Source: Paenibacillus tundrae (GTDB lineage: Bacteria > Bacillota > Bacilli > Paenibacillales > Paenibacillaceae). Taken from it: a DNA stretch of 64,000 nt. Below, piece by piece: positions 17,603 to 27,460 of this stretch. Numbering within the stretch: the stretch's first letter is position 1; each line of letters begins with the position of its first letter. The notes under the pieces are model-generated. The model made no database searches. It was not told the origin of the DNA and saw only the letters and a list, made by a program, of their open reading frames with translations. Location: positions 111,882 to 175,881 of the forward strand of contig NZ_JAUSTI010000012.1 of NCBI RefSeq assembly GCF_030812775.1, written 5' to 3'. A program made the translations under genes and the position numbers.

Positions 17603-19243
17603 CTATTGCGTGGAACTTGTTTCCGGATGCTTCTTAAACCATTCATTGGCTTCGCGAAGCACCTGTTCTCCACCAGCTTCCATGAATTCCTTCACAAAGG
17701 TATCGAAACTCTCCACAGGCTGATCACCAGTGATGATGGAAATGTATGCTTTGTCTCTCATACTGACCAAGTCAGATGAATATTGAATTAGGGCAGGAGT
17801 AGCCACCTCCAGGTGATTGTAGATACCGCCCTCTGACAGTCCTACAGACGCAGCCCACTGTTCACGTTCGCCGATCGAGCCACCAGGAACCGTCATACCG
17901 ATACTGGAGCCGATCGTATTGATATAGTTCTCCATTCGGTTATACGGAGGGAGAAGGTGGAACGTATTTGCGGATTTACCATCCCAGTCCCAGTGCTTAC
18001 CTTGAACACCATGCTCCATTCTGATCTGCTCATGCGGATCAGGATTGGCACTGACGTAGTCTAGAATTTCCAGAATTTTTTCAAGTTTACCTGGCTCCTT
18101 TACCGCCTCAGCTCCAATTGCAATAAAGTTCATGAGCAGGTTGTTGCCCTTTGAGCCACTAAGTCCATCCGGGCCAACGACAGGGGAACCAAATACCACC
18201 TTGGCGTCTGCATTCTTTTGTTGAAGTTCATAGACATTGAACGAAGCTGCCATCGGGGTTTCTTCGCCTTTTTCGTTCAGGATATTGTAATCGCCCTCCT
18301 GAGTCCAGTGATAATAGTTACCCATGGAGGTCATTCCAATTTTACCGTTAATAAAAGCATGGGATAGATGCTTGTAACCGCCTTTATTTTCGCCGGTGAT
18401 AAACTCTGGGTCGATAATGCCGTCCCTGTACCATTTTTGCAGATAAGTTAAGGCTTGCTTCATCTCAGGCTCCAGGGCACCGATGACAAGTTGATCATTT
18501 TTCAGATTAAAATATAGCTGCTCGGTAAAAACAGTCTGCCCAAAAGCGCCAAACACCACATTCATACCTTCCTTGGACAAACCATACGTATCCTGTTTAC
18601 CATTTCCGTCAGGATCACCTTTGGCGAAGGCATACAGAACCGTTTCTAACTCATCCAATGTTGTGGGCGTGTCTAGTCCGAGCCGCTCCAGCCAGTCTGC
18701 TCGATAAACGATCGGGGTTCGGTAAATATTGGTCTCATTGATAACGGGAATACCGTATAAGCTGTTATCTATTTTACCGTACTCGAAGTACCGGGGATCA
18801 TAATCCCGGATACGCTTCACAATATTAGGTGCATGTTGCTCAAGCACTTCTTGGGGGATTTCCGCTAATACCCCTTGTGTCTGATATTTAAGCAAATCAT
18901 GGGGCTGCCTGATTCGGAACAGGTCCGGTATATTCCCTTGAGCAAGCTCTAAGTCGAGCAGATCCTCGTAACGCTTGTTCTCCAGGTTCCACACATCCAG
19001 ATTCACATTAAATAACTTCTCAAGGTATACAATCATCTCTGCATCCTCAGGAACCGGGGTATTCTGATGCATAGTCCAAGAGATGTTATATTCAGGGGCT
19101 GCATCCTTCTCAGCGCTTGCGAGATGGGTCTGCTGCTGCACTTGTGCACTTTCTCTTCCTGATACCGTACAGCCACTCAAGAGTACGATAAGCATAAGTG
19201 TTGTCATAGATAGACAGAGAACTCTTGAAAGGTTGAGGTTCAT
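17603..19243 (-). CDS. family 1 ABC substrate-binding lipoprotein (LplA/YtcQ-like)
   Basis: The 546-residue protein carries a lipoprotein signal with lipobox LLSGC (C25). The mature part matches the large Paenibacillus LplA-like binding proteins (VYLEKLFNVNLDVWNLEN, DLELAQGNIPDLF, DTYGLSKEG). It lies 40 bases behind the Cache/AraC regulator on the same strand, but no permease gene is nearby. It must work with permeases encoded elsewhere or act as a sensor partner. The substrate is unknown; family members take oligosaccharides. Confidence 0.88.
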   Translation of the reverse strand: MNLNLSRVLCLSMTTLMLIVLLSGCTVSGRESAQVQQQTHLASAEKDAAPEYNISWTMHQNTPVPEDAEMIVYLEKLFNVNLDVWNLENKRYEDLLDLELAQGNIPDLFRIRQPHDLLKYQTQGVLAEIPQEVLEQHAPNIVKRIRDYDPRYFEYGKIDNSLYGIPVINETNIYRTPIVYRADWLERLGLDTPTTLDELETVLYAFAKGDPDGNGKQDTYGLSKEGMNVVFGAFGQTVFTEQLYFNLKNDQLVIGALEPEMKQALTYLQKWYRDGIIDPEFITGENKGGYKHLSHAFINGKIGMTSMGNYYHWTQEGDYNILNEKGEETPMAASFNVYELQQKNADAKVVFGSPVVGPDGLSGSKGNNLLMNFIAIGAEAVKEPGKLEKILEILDYVSANPDPHEQIRMEHGVQGKHWDWDGKSANTFHLLPPYNRMENYINTIGSSIGMTVPGGSIGEREQWAASVGLSEGGIYNHLEVATPALIQYSSDLVSMRDKAYISIITGDQPVESFDTFVKEFMEAGGEQVLREANEWFKKHPETSSTQ

Positions 19244-19283
19244 AGTAGCTCCTTCACAATTTTTTTTAAATTTCAGCTATAGG

Positions 19284-21593
19284 TTAGTTCGTCAGGCTGC
19301 GCATGAAATTTTTCGGGGTGCAACCGTGAATTTCTTTGAACTTCTTAATGAAATAAGCAGGAGTGCGGTAACCGACTGTGCTCGCCACTTGCTCGATGGT
19401 AAATTCCCGCATTGCAATGAGTTCACGTGCACGTTCCATCCTCTGATTGGTGACATATTCCGAATATACAATGCCAGTCTCTTCTTTGAAGATTTTACTG
19501 AGATATTTGGGGCTGATGAACACTTGCTCAGAGACATGATCTAGCGTGAGATCACCTGAGATATTGTCACGAATATAAGCTTTGACCGCAGAGATGGTAT
19601 CGGGGCTCCGAACCTCGCTTCGTTTCTCTACATGTGTAATAAATTCGGTGATTAGATGAACCATCCACTCCGAATAGGTGTTGATATTGTAGAGTGAGGC
19701 AAATTGCTTGTACAAACTATTGGCGTTTGCATCAGCAGGCTGCCAGCGTACCTGATTCATGCAGTTCGAATAAATTGATACCGCTTTCAATAAAAAAATC
19801 CTACTGTACTCGGCTGAATACAATCCTCCCTTAATGGTCGATACCAATTCGTGGATGGCGTCAGCCGCACCGTGCACGTCACGGAGCTGTAATTTCTTTT
19901 CAAAGTTCACAAGGTATGAATCTGGAATTTCCAAACTGCTACTCTCCCTGTCCAGAAGTTCAAGATCTTGAATTGCAGACTGCTCGGGGAAGAAATAGCT
20001 ATATTGAATCAGTGCATTAGCCTGATGATAGCTCGTACAAATCTGGGTATAGTGATCCACCCAGCCACCCAGTGATAGCGCAAATTTTAGGCCGAATCGG
20101 TCTCTTGCCTCGGAATGAATGAATTCAACAATATGATCCGAGAGAGGCTCTTCAGGTTGGTTGGTACAGATAATGACCACCATTTTGTGATCCTGCAATT
20201 CCTCAGCGAGCAGCCTTGTTCCTTCAATCTCGGCTGTTTCTAGCTGCTGAATCATGGTGTATAACGTATGCTGCAACTGTCGTGGCTGCATTTCTTTCCA
20301 CTTCTCACTGACGGGATCAATAACGATACAACTGAAGCGAGAGTAGGCCGTCGAAACTTGAATAGATTGCAGTTGCTCCGTGAGCTCCTCTGGTGTAAAT
20401 CGATCATGGATCATGTTCAGCATAATGCTGTGCTTAATCATGTTGTGATTGGCCTGTAACGTTTCTTCCAAACTATCCACTTTGCTAGACAGGCTGTTAA
20501 TAGCGGTGTCGATCAAGCGATACTCATTCTGCCGCAAGCTGGTTGGACTATCCACCCGTCCCTTAATGTTATTCAAAATTCGCTTGACCGGACTATAGTT
20601 GGCTACTGTAAATAGGGAAGACATCGCAATCCCAACAGCGACAGCGAGCAAGCCAAGCAGAAGCGAAACTTCCTTCAAGCTATCCAGTTTGTAATAGAAG
20701 CTTTTATTAGGCGTAGTCGTGTATATCCTCCAGCCATTCCCTTTGAATTGATCCTGTGAAATGACATATGAATCATGGTCAAAGATATGCGTAAAGCTCT
20801 CATCCGCAGAAGAAGTGGACAGCAGGGACTGTAACAAATTCTCTTTTGTAGTGGTGCCTAACAAGGTTTTGTCGGCGGCCGAAATAACGGTTCCTTGCTG
20901 ATCCACGATAAATGTACTCGCATAGTCGGCAGGAATCATATTTTTGATGATCTGACTGATCGTAGATTCTTTGATATCAATCGCAATCATGACCTTACTG
21001 TTCTGTCCAGACGATTGAAACGGATAACTGCGGACATAGGTAATTAAAGGCGTTTTATTGTTCTCTATGGATTGTTCAATATAAGCATCCTGAGGAACCA
21101 TGCGAGCCTGCGTCCACAAAGAGCTCTCTTCCGTTGCTCTCATCGTGGCAGCCCAATCAGCAATCTGATCCACCCGTTCGGGCGCATCCTTATAGAGCAT
21201 CAGCCCATGTGCAGACGAGATCATGAATTGGTTCTTTGTATCGTATATATGAATGGATTCAATTAGATCGGAATAATTTTGCACCTGATTTTTGAGTAAC
21301 TGTTCGATATCCAGTATCTTGCCATGGTTTCCTTTTAAGCTATCTATATCAATACTAACAGGGCTACCCAGCGCTAAAGACAGATAGACCTGATTCACCT
21401 TCTGAATGACGGAGCTTTCCATATAATTGACCGTGTTTTTGAGCAGCAATTGTTTGTTGTTACGTATCTCTTTGCTGTATTGATGGGAGAAAAAGAGGTA
21501 TAGGATCGAGCCAAAAAGAAGCGCAATGACAAGGACGACAGCGATATAGGAAAAGACCATCCTAGATCTTACAGATTGAAACAGCTCGCGCAT
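19284..21593 (-). CDS. Cache-domain AraC family regulator, membrane anchored
   Basis: The 769-residue protein has TM1 at about 12-35, an extracytoplasmic dCache-like sensor, TM2 at about 309-331, a cytoplasmic linker and two C-terminal AraC helix-turn-helix motifs (LDHVSEQVFISPKYLSKIFKEETG, then IEQVASTVGYRTPAYFIKKF). It is thus a one-component relative of the YesM/YesN pair. The start is ATG 21593, seven bases after GGAGG. It is co-directional with the lipoprotein gene at 17603, its probable target, and divergent from the SLH phosphatase gene. Confidence 0.88.
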   Translation of the reverse strand: MRELFQSVRSRMVFSYIAVVLVIALLFGSILYLFFSHQYSKEIRNNKQLLLKNTVNYMESSVIQKVNQVYLSLALGSPVSIDIDSLKGNHGKILDIEQLLKNQVQNYSDLIESIHIYDTKNQFMISSAHGLMLYKDAPERVDQIADWAATMRATEESSLWTQARMVPQDAYIEQSIENNKTPLITYVRSYPFQSSGQNSKVMIAIDIKESTISQIIKNMIPADYASTFIVDQQGTVISAADKTLLGTTTKENLLQSLLSTSSADESFTHIFDHDSYVISQDQFKGNGWRIYTTTPNKSFYYKLDSLKEVSLLLGLLAVAVGIAMSSLFTVANYSPVKRILNNIKGRVDSPTSLRQNEYRLIDTAINSLSSKVDSLEETLQANHNMIKHSIMLNMIHDRFTPEELTEQLQSIQVSTAYSRFSCIVIDPVSEKWKEMQPRQLQHTLYTMIQQLETAEIEGTRLLAEELQDHKMVVIICTNQPEEPLSDHIVEFIHSEARDRFGLKFALSLGGWVDHYTQICTSYHQANALIQYSYFFPEQSAIQDLELLDRESSSLEIPDSYLVNFEKKLQLRDVHGAADAIHELVSTIKGGLYSAEYSRIFLLKAVSIYSNCMNQVRWQPADANANSLYKQFASLYNINTYSEWMVHLITEFITHVEKRSEVRSPDTISAVKAYIRDNISGDLTLDHVSEQVFISPKYLSKIFKEETGIVYSEYVTNQRMERARELIAMREFTIEQVASTVGYRTPAYFIKKFKEIHGCTPKNFMRSLTN

Positions 21594-21801
21594 CCATGTT
21601 CCTCCTTCACAATTGGTTTCTACATAACTCAATCATTATATAATAGCCGCCGGACGAGAGATCATGTTGATCGAAATTTAACAAACTCACCTCAGAAAAT
21701 TTACCTACAATTTAAAAAGATTTTACAAACAACTACAGTATAGATGACGTTTGTAGGATTCTCTCTATTTTTTTGAAAAAAAAGCTCCAAAACGTACGAA
21801 T

Positions 21802-21830
21802 TTGATATAAAACGGAATTTGTTCTATAGA
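21802..21830 (+). promoter_or_regulatory. promoter of the SLH phosphatase gene
   Basis: TTGATA (21802-21807) and TATAGA (21825-21830) are spaced exactly 17 bases, 112 bases before the start. The rest of the 348-base gap between the divergent genes holds only A/T-rich sequence, and I see no other element. Confidence 0.45.
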
Positions 21831-21941
21831 TGCCAGGCGCCCCCAAATGCTAATGTTACGGCATATCAGACATCTAGATGGAACACTTCTCATCATTTGC
21901 TGGTGCGGTAGTAAAAATAATTACGATAATGGGAGCGTGTA

Positions 21942-24662
21942 TTGCAGGCCATGAGAAAACCACTAAAAAAATCACTCGCATTACTTCTAATGTTGTCTAT
22001 GGTAAGTCCGACGTTTGCGGATCGGGGTTATGCAGCTGACCAGAAACTTCAGTTCTCTGACATTAAAGGACACTGGGCAGAAGCGAACATTCAAGCTTGG
22101 GGTGATGAAGGATTAATTCGAGGTTACCTGGATCATTCATTCAAACCGAATGCGTACATTACTAGAGCGGAATTTATGAATCTGGTGAACAAGGCTTTTG
22201 GATACACAGGACAAGCTACCATTAACTATAATGATGTTTCTAACCAGGCATGGTATTACGAAGCGGTTTCTATCGCAAATGCTGCTGGATATATAGATGG
22301 TTATACGGATGGTACGATGAAGCCGCAAGATCCAATTACACGTCAAGAAGCGGCGAAAATTATTACAGGAATTCTGAATCTAGAGCTAGATGAGGAGTCT
22401 GCTAATACGTTTAGCGATTCATCTGCTATTGCAGACTGGAGCAAAGGAGCTGTAGGTGGAGCGGCAGCAGCCAAAATTATTGCTGGATATGAGGACGGAA
22501 GCTTCAAACCACTTCGTTCCATCACGCGTGCAGAAGCCGTAAGTGCGCTTGTGAATGCGCTGGACATCGATTCGAACACAGCGATTAAACCAGCTAAGCC
22601 TAAGGGTACAGTGAACGTGTTGAATGTAGCTCCTCCTGCGGATGAAGCTCGTTTATCTGCAGTTGAGGATGGTGCCAATGCCGATGATGGTACACTCAAA
22701 AACGTTGTGGCAACCAATCCATTTATCGATATCTTGGACGGATTCGATCAAGTATGGTCTATCAACCAACCGGAGTGGAGAGATGGAACAGCAGCGACGA
22801 AACCTGGTGCGGGTGATAAAGTAGCGAAGTATGGTGATGGACCGACTCCTTACTATGACGGCTTCAAAAATGATCCAACCGTACCTGTTGCAGATCAGAA
22901 AACATTTGCAAATGTAGAGATTCGCAACGAAGCAACGTGGGTTGCCAATATCAAATACGTAGAAGATGTGACGCAAAATCGTACGGACGAAGAGGCTTTA
23001 GCGGCCTATTACGATGACCAACGCGATAAAATCTACAGTATGATGGAAGGCTTTGGCCCGCTGGCTAACACGTATGTGGACATCATTAAGCCGGTGACAA
23101 GTATTGAACGAAGCGTGGATGAGATGAATGTTGATCTGAAAGAAGAAACGGTGGAGGATGAGAGCCAAGGCCTTGGAAGTGATTGGTCCAAAACAGAGCT
23201 TGCTGACATGGCCGCTCTAGTGGATCTGGTTCGTTTCAAAACACCTGCTTCATCCAATCCGGCGAAATACTTCTTCTCTTCCCCAAGACCGTGGAGAATG
23301 AATTCGAACGGAGAAGTGAAAGAGGTCGTAGATAACAAGGGATTGCCTGTATGGGAAACACTGGGCGAAGGTGAATCCAAAGAAGAGCCGCTGCCATCTG
23401 GAGGAACGAAAGCTTCAGGAGAGAAGCATGTTCAGCAGTATGAGAGCAATGTGAAGCTCATTCCTGCATTAAGTTATGTGAGAAGAATCGCTGAGGATGG
23501 ACAAGGAAAAGACGGAGGATATCCAAGTGGACATACAAGTGCGTCCTACTTGTCCGTACTTCCATTTGCTTACGCTACGCCTGAACGATTCTCTGAGTTG
23601 TTGACGAGAGCAGCACAGATGGGTGAGAACCGTGTCATCACGGGCATGCACTCCCCACTTGATGTAATTGGTGCTCGAATCCAAGCTACAGCGATGACGG
23701 CATATGCGTTCAATAAAAAAGAGAATCAAGAAGTGCTGGATAAGGCTTATGAGAATGCAGGAGAAGTATTTGGTGCATTAGCTAAAGAAAAAAATATGAG
23801 CCTGTATGAATATGCGCACACCGTAACAGAGGATTACAACTTTAAGAGTGCATATGACGAGAATAAATGGGAAGATCATGACGCGAATAAAGCCTTCTAC
23901 AGAGAGAAGCTGACGTATGGTCTGCCACAAACAGGAACAAAAGGTCTAGCGCCTGTTGTGCCGCTCGGAGCAGAAGCGTTGCTGGAAACTCGCCAACCTT
24001 ATTTAACGGATGAGCAACGTAGAGAAGTATTGTATACAACATCCATTGATTCGGGTTACCCTGTACTAGACGAGTCCAAAGGCTGGGGTAGATTGGATCT
24101 GGTGACAGCATCGGATGGTTATGGTGCCTTCTTAAGCAATGTCACTGTAAATATGGACGCTTCCAAAGGACGTTTCAATGCAGAGGACTGGTGGAGAAAT
24201 AATATCTCTGGCATGGGTATGTTAACCAAGAAGGGCACAGGAACACTTACATTGACGGGGAAAAACAGTTATACAGGTGGAACCTTGGTGCAGGCCGGAA
24301 CACTGAAGGCTGAATCCACAACGGCATTTGGTACAGGTGATCTGTATTTGGAAAATGGTGCGATTGTCGTCGATACGGATGGGGCACTCAACCTGAACAG
24401 AAACTTTACTGTGGACAATGGAACGCTCGACATTGTTGTGAAGAACAATCTGAATGCGATTAATGTCGGCAAGAAGCTGTATCTGGATGGAGGAACGCTC
24501 AATCTCGATCTGTCTAACTACAAAATTGAGGGCTCCAAAGACATTACCCTGATTAGTGCAAATGCAATTCAAGGTCAGTTCGATCGTGTGACTGCTGACG
24601 GGTACGATGTGACTGTTTCATACCAAGATAATCGTGTCGTTGCGCATGTTGTTGCTAAATAA
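21942..24662 (+). CDS. SLH-domain acid phosphatase with autotransporter-strand repeat
   Basis: The 906-residue protein has a signal peptide (about 1-30), three SLH domains (about 37-88, 95-147, 160-210) for cell-wall polymer attachment, a PAP2 / class A acid phosphatase domain and a C-terminal beta-rich tail. The phosphatase motifs are in order: SPRP with R449, PSGHTS starting at 528, and ENRVITGMHSPLD with H570. The tail contains GTLTLTGKNSYTGGTLVQAG, the autotransporter-associated beta-strand repeat, unusual in a Gram-positive. It should be a surface phosphatase acting outside the cell. The start is TTG 21942 after GGGAG; ATG at 21951 is the alternative. A bidirectional terminator follows. 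Confidence 0.88.
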   Translation: MQAMRKPLKKSLALLLMLSMVSPTFADRGYAADQKLQFSDIKGHWAEANIQAWGDEGLIRGYLDHSFKPNAYITRAEFMNLVNKAFGYTGQATINYNDVSNQAWYYEAVSIANAAGYIDGYTDGTMKPQDPITRQEAAKIITGILNLELDEESANTFSDSSAIADWSKGAVGGAAAAKIIAGYEDGSFKPLRSITRAEAVSALVNALDIDSNTAIKPAKPKGTVNVLNVAPPADEARLSAVEDGANADDGTLKNVVATNPFIDILDGFDQVWSINQPEWRDGTAATKPGAGDKVAKYGDGPTPYYDGFKNDPTVPVADQKTFANVEIRNEATWVANIKYVEDVTQNRTDEEALAAYYDDQRDKIYSMMEGFGPLANTYVDIIKPVTSIERSVDEMNVDLKEETVEDESQGLGSDWSKTELADMAALVDLVRFKTPASSNPAKYFFSSPRPWRMNSNGEVKEVVDNKGLPVWETLGEGESKEEPLPSGGTKASGEKHVQQYESNVKLIPALSYVRRIAEDGQGKDGGYPSGHTSASYLSVLPFAYATPERFSELLTRAAQMGENRVITGMHSPLDVIGARIQATAMTAYAFNKKENQEVLDKAYENAGEVFGALAKEKNMSLYEYAHTVTEDYNFKSAYDENKWEDHDANKAFYREKLTYGLPQTGTKGLAPVVPLGAEALLETRQPYLTDEQRREVLYTTSIDSGYPVLDESKGWGRLDLVTASDGYGAFLSNVTVNMDASKGRFNAEDWWRNNISGMGMLTKKGTGTLTLTGKNSYTGGTLVQAGTLKAESTTAFGTGDLYLENGAIVVDTDGALNLNRNFTVDNGTLDIVVKNNLNAINVGKKLYLDGGTLNLDLSNYKIEGSKDITLISANAIQGQFDRVTADGYDVTVSYQDNRVVAHVVAK

Positions 24663-24692
24663 AATCTGATCTAAGTAACGCATTATGTATAC

Positions 24693-24767
24693 AAAAAAAG
24701 CATCTGCCATTGCCTTCATTGTTGTTAGGTAAGATTCACAACAACGAAGGAGGTGCAGATGCTTTTT
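24693..24767. terminator. bidirectional intrinsic terminator
   Basis: AAAAAAAGCATCTGC pairs with GCAGATGCTTTTT, and the inner part CCTTCATTGTTGT pairs with ACAACGAAGG. T-tracts on both strands serve the converging phosphatase and chemoreceptor genes. Confidence 0.85.
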
Positions 24768-24791
24768 CCTATGTGCTCGTATGTATACTCG

Positions 24792-27032
24792 TCAACTTTC
24801 AGAGATACCCGTATTCGTCTGGGGGTGAGTTAATTGGAACTGTCCCACCACCTGTTGCAGAAATAAAGTAATGACTTCGACATCACGTGAAGAATGTTGT
24901 ACCTGTAACATATCGTGCAGAAGCTCCCGCATCTCTGTCTCAACCTCAGCAGAAGTAGAGCGATTTTGATGGCTGATCGCTGCGATGTTCTCCATCAGCA
25001 TAACGACCTCATCAACCACTTGTGTTCGCTCAGCATCTTCCGCGGTGGCACTTTGCAATAACTGTGAGGCTGCCTGCACGAGAGTCGTTCCTTCCGTAAG
25101 AACCTGATCGCCTTCTCGGATGGATTGGGATGCTGTGTTAGCTGCTGTAGATATTTTACTCAGAATGTGATGAATATCTTCTGTTGAGGAACGGGACAAC
25201 TCAGCGAGTTTGCGTATCTCCCCAGCGACAATAGCGAAGCCCCGTCCATGCTCTCCAACATGAGCGGCTTCAATAGAAGCGTTCAATGCCAGCAGATTGG
25301 TCTGAGCCGAGATCTCATTAATGACAGCCAGTGCACGGTAGATATCCTGCATCGTATCTATAAAAGACAAGATCGTGCGATTGGTATCGGATACCGCTCC
25401 TGAGATCTGAACCATTTTGTCCCCGATCCGTTCTACTTCTTGCTGGGCAACTTGAATCTGTGCTGTCGCACTGGCTTCAAGCTGGTGCAGGGTATGACGC
25501 ATATGATCTGCGGCGATCTTAGCTTGATCCAGATCCTCAAGCTGTGTTCGTATGCCTTGAATCATGAAGCTTAGCTTGCGATTGACACGTTCTGTCGTGC
25601 CTTGTGTCGTTTCTGTTGATGTTCGCATCTGAATTTGATTGTCCATTACATCCACGGTAGCTAGTTGAACTTTGAGCATGATGGCTTCAAGTGAATCGAT
25701 CATGTTATTGATCCATTTTGCTAATTCGCCAGTTTCATCCTGAGCAAAAGTGGAGGTATCCAGGCGTTGAGTCAGATCACCTTTGCCCTCGGCATTGATT
25801 CGAATAAACCGACTAATACGTCGCATGTCCTCATGCACACGACGATACTGCCTACGCTGCAATTGGCTTGCTGCGAAGAAACCGCATATGAGATTGAAAG
25901 CGGCAATAGCCCCTGCACTCCATCCATTGCCGGAGAGAACGTAAACGAGAACAGCCCCGAGGATTGCCGACAACATAATCCACAGACTGTGCAGCTTGAA
26001 CTGGCGCCAGCCAATGTTCCGAACTTGATACACTTCCTCCAAGTCCCCCTCACACATCATACCCCAGCGGTCTGGGCAGTGTGGAAGCTGAAACGTAATC
26101 CCTTTACCGATGACAGGGATATGACGATAATCGGAGTAGCCGGGAAAGGCTACGAACAAGTTAGAGCCATGTTGAATCGTATTCTCCACCCCGGGATGTA
26201 ATTTTCCAGTGGAAGGATCGGTGAATAAGAGTTCAAGCTCGGTATGTTCCTTGACAGAGACAGTACCCCATTCGGTTGTGACGCCGTCTTTGAGATTTTC
26301 TCCGTGAGTGAAGGTTCGATCCTCGAACCGGCTACGGGATAGAGCTGTTCCGGGCAGTAAATGTGGTCTTATCGTTGATTCGGCCATGAAAATGTAGTTA
26401 TCACCTGAATCCGGATAGATATGGCCTGACTCTCTTTGAATTAAATCGCCTAATACATCGTTCGGAATACGGCTGCATAGCGCTCCGACATAGCGTCCCT
26501 CGTGTACGATGGGGGCAACAAACATCAGTGTGACATCATCATGAAAAGAAGACGAACGCGCGCCAATCTCCAGGGTGAGTGGATCAGAGTAAGGTCCATA
26601 GAGGCACTTTCTGCCCTTGATATCTGCTCTGGCATACCGTATACCTGGTTCAAACCCTTCCTCAGTGTTGCTGTAGACCTTCCCGATATGCTTCGCATAA
26701 GTGGAGAATACAACCTCGTTTTGCTCATTCATCATAAAAATCTCTGTACAATCTTTTGCTCTTGCGTAACTTCCCTTGAACCACATGCTAAGTTTGCTTA
26801 GAGACTGTGAACCTTGTAATACATCTTGGGGCCAATGCGACTGAACTTGCTGCAGTAATCGATCCAGGTGATCCCATTGTTCATCTGCCCAGTCCATGAG
26901 AAGCTGACGTCGTGTTTCGGCGATCCCCTCAAAGATCTGTTCTACGTCTTCCTTGATATGTACGTTTAACCGATATGACCGCCACAGCGGCCAACCCTTT
27001 TTCCACCCGAGCCAGTCAAACACGCCAAACAC
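24792..27032 (-). CDS. methyl-accepting chemotaxis protein with central membrane pair
   Basis: The 746-residue protein has a large N-terminal sensor region of about 350 residues with Cache-like stretches (FMMNEQNEVVFSTYAKHIGKVY, VAPIVHEGRYVGALCSRI), two adjacent membrane segments at about 350-395, a HAMP-like region and an MCP signalling domain. There is no N-terminal membrane segment or signal peptide, so the sensor would be cytoplasmic. The tip reads ISAQTNLLALNASIEAAHVGEHGRG, with H where R is usual. The start at GTG 27032 is uncertain; GTG at 27023 is possible. The ligand is unknown. Confidence 0.82.
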   Translation of the reverse strand: MFGVFDWLGWKKGWPLWRSYRLNVHIKEDVEQIFEGIAETRRQLLMDWADEQWDHLDRLLQQVQSHWPQDVLQGSQSLSKLSMWFKGSYARAKDCTEIFMMNEQNEVVFSTYAKHIGKVYSNTEEGFEPGIRYARADIKGRKCLYGPYSDPLTLEIGARSSSFHDDVTLMFVAPIVHEGRYVGALCSRIPNDVLGDLIQRESGHIYPDSGDNYIFMAESTIRPHLLPGTALSRSRFEDRTFTHGENLKDGVTTEWGTVSVKEHTELELLFTDPSTGKLHPGVENTIQHGSNLFVAFPGYSDYRHIPVIGKGITFQLPHCPDRWGMMCEGDLEEVYQVRNIGWRQFKLHSLWIMLSAILGAVLVYVLSGNGWSAGAIAAFNLICGFFAASQLQRRQYRRVHEDMRRISRFIRINAEGKGDLTQRLDTSTFAQDETGELAKWINNMIDSLEAIMLKVQLATVDVMDNQIQMRTSTETTQGTTERVNRKLSFMIQGIRTQLEDLDQAKIAADHMRHTLHQLEASATAQIQVAQQEVERIGDKMVQISGAVSDTNRTILSFIDTMQDIYRALAVINEISAQTNLLALNASIEAAHVGEHGRGFAIVAGEIRKLAELSRSSTEDIHHILSKISTAANTASQSIREGDQVLTEGTTLVQAASQLLQSATAEDAERTQVVDEVVMLMENIAAISHQNRSTSAEVETEMRELLHDMLQVQHSSRDVEVITLFLQQVVGQFQLTHPQTNTGISES

Positions 27033-27460
27033 CCCCGATTGTTAAATGTGAATGCTTCTCTCTCTTTCTCTCTATATAAGTCTTATACAAGAAAATCACT
27101 AAGAATACGAGGGCATATGCCGAATTTTCCGAATATTCATTCAAAAAATACAAATAATATACGGTTTATAAAAGAGAGATTTGAGCTGTATATGGCATGA
27201 TGATCCTCTAACCATTGAAATTCATGATTGAGTTATATATTTGTTAGGTAACCTCTCCTCCATATTTGTCTCACTTTACACTCTGTAACATGAACAAGCC
27301 TATTCTAAAAACAGTCTGTATAATGTAATCCTCGCTCAATGTTATATAGTATTACCTAACCAGTTAAATCTGTAATGTTCGTGAACACGACTCGGTTCAA
27401 CAACCTCCCATTCAACCTGAGTGCGATAAGAAGATCACTTCCGCGAAAAGGAGAATGCCT
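27033..27460. other. upstream region of the pyrimidine operon
   Basis: There is no credible gene here. TATAAT at 27319-27324 could be a -10, but no good -35 is placed before it. TTAGGTAA at 27244 and its inverse TTACCTAA at 27352 flank it at about 108 bases and could be paired operator halves. The region separates the divergent chemoreceptor from the ATPase gene. Confidence 0.35.
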
